64,000 nucleotides of DNA from Blastocatellia bacterium (GTDB lineage: Bacteria > Acidobacteriota > Blastocatellia > Pyrinomonadales > Pyrinomonadaceae), in contig PMSM01000013.1 in the NCBI GenBank assembly GCA_003168335.1, positions 248,001 through 312,000 on the forward strand, written 5' to 3'. Positions 63,323 to 64,000 of this stretch are shown here, piece after piece. The translations under genes were made by a program, and so were the position numbers. Under the pieces are notes generated by a model. That model saw only the letters and a program-made list of their open reading frames with translations, ran no database searches and was not told where the DNA came from. The first letter of the stretch is position 1; the number at the start of each line of letters is the position of its first letter.

Positions 63323-63944
63323 GGCGACTACGCCGGAGAGTGAAGAGTTTCGGAACCTCCTGCAACAGGCTGCGGCGGCCGTCACCGCCGGCATTCAACT
63401 AATCCAAATCAGAGAAAAGCAGTTAGCGGCTCGAGTGCTCTTCGAGTTGACGGCCCGCGTCGTAGCCATCGCCCGTGGAAGTTCGACGCGAGTTTTGGTC
63501 AACGATCGCGCTGACATCGCGGCGAGCGCCGGTGCTGATGGGGTTCATCTGACGACGCGATCGCTGGGTGTGGATGTCATCAGAAAGATGTTTGGCTCGA
63601 ACTTTTTGATTGGGGCTTCGACACATTCGCTGCCAGAAGCTCAGACGGCTTGCGGGGAAGGCGCGGATTTCGCGGTCTTCGGGCCGATCTTCCCATCGCC
63701 TGCGAAAGAGAAGTATGGCCCTCCCCTGGGGGCCGGCGAACTGATCGCGGCCACGCGTGAATTGGCCCCTTTCCCCTTGCTTGCCCTCGGCGGCATTTCT
63801 ATTGAGAACGTGAATGAGTGCTGGTCAGCCGGAGCGAGCGGCATCGCCGGCATTACTCTGTTCGGCGAACCCAACACTCTGGCCAAAACGGTTGAGACTG
63901 TAAATGAAATAGCGAAAACTGAGGTCAGGAGAGCAGCGTCTTAA
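63264..63944 (+). CDS. thiE: Thiamine-phosphate synthase
   Basis: 226 residues; joins the pyrimidine and thiazole moieties of thiamine. Motifs in order: IQIREK, VLVNDRADIA, GVHL, IGASTHS and FGPIFPSPAKE. ATG 63264 lies inside the previous gene; it is the likely start because the conserved PILYLITRG begins seven residues later. No thiamine riboswitch is visible upstream. Confidence 0.94.
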   Translation: MTLNLSKPILYLITRGATVEATTPESEEFRNLLQQAAAAVTAGIQLIQIREKQLAARVLFELTARVVAIARGSSTRVLVNDRADIAASAGADGVHLTTRSLGVDVIRKMFGSNFLIGASTHSLPEAQTACGEGADFAVFGPIFPSPAKEKYGPPLGAGELIAATRELAPFPLLALGGISIENVNECWSAGASGIAGITLFGEPNTLAKTVETVNEIAKTEVRRAAS

Positions 63945-64000
63945 GAAATCTTTGCGCCTTTTGAAGTTTCTCCGCGCCTTTGCGCGAACTCATTTTCGCA
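63944..64000. repeat. CTTTGCGCC word element, partial at the right edge
   Basis: CTTTGCGCCTTTTGAAGTTT and CTCCGCGCCTTTGCGCG: related to the element at 50013 and cut off by the window end. It begins at the thiE stop. Confidence 0.6.

Overview
The window is 64 kb of moderately GC-rich, gene-dense chromosomal DNA with no tRNA, rRNA, CRISPR array or recognisable insertion sequence. Its core is the complete bacterial str-S10-spc-alpha ribosomal gene cluster. The accessory genes (an Asn-rich TPR lipoprotein, a large TPR protein, an FHA-GAF-adenylate cyclase, an M16 protease pair, PAP2 and ABA4-like membrane proteins, a Tat-exported aminotransferase) suggest an Acidobacteriota member, perhaps Blastocatellia-like. 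That assignment is inference; no 16S gene is present.

Layout. 1-6.1 kb: a fatty-acid beta-oxidation operon on the minus strand (fadN, fadA, fadE; the last runs off the edge) with a divergent TetR regulator. A palindrome matching the Bacillus FadR operator lies inside the fadN promoter. 6.1-9 kb: four membrane proteins (ABA4-like, unknown, PAP2-like, PAP2). 9-12.5 kb: a catalytic plus a non-catalytic M16 protease, and a small secreted peptide gene. 12.7-18.7 kb: FHA-GAF-cyclase, site-2 protease with CBS domains, and the c-di-AMP/cell-wall operon cdaA-ybbR-glmM. 18.9-20.1 kb: a likely structured ncRNA with a terminator, a TPR lipoprotein and a small membrane protein.

20.5-42.7 kb: rpsL-rpsG-fusA-tuf, then rpsJ to rplO, secY-adk-map-infA-rpmJ and rpsM-rpsK-rpsD-rpoA-rplQ, closed by a terminator. 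Most gaps above about 40 bp here hold short palindromic word elements of several unrelated sequence families. infA is frameshifted by one missing base as given. S17, L4, S19, L22, L18 and L17 carry low-complexity extensions.

42.7-50.9 kb: accB-accC, then rplU-rpmA from a promoter inside accC, obg, nadD, rsfS, a sigma-54 activator without a sensor domain, rlmH, a DksA-type zinc-finger protein and comF. 50.9-64 kb: a beta-propeller lectin-like protein, a proline iminopeptidase, a seven-unit 42-bp tandem repeat, an HNH nuclease, tatA, a methyltransferase, rarA, a Tat-signal HisC-like aminotransferase, a hypothetical protein, an orphan polysaccharide-type ABC permease, a 771-residue TPR protein, a small membrane protein and thiE.

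The items I rate most worth a second look are the families of intergenic palindromic elements (some supply stop codons to neighbouring genes), the candidate ncRNA at 18.9 kb, the infA frameshift, the 42-bp repeat array whose two open frames share one stop, and the Bacillus-type FadR operator.
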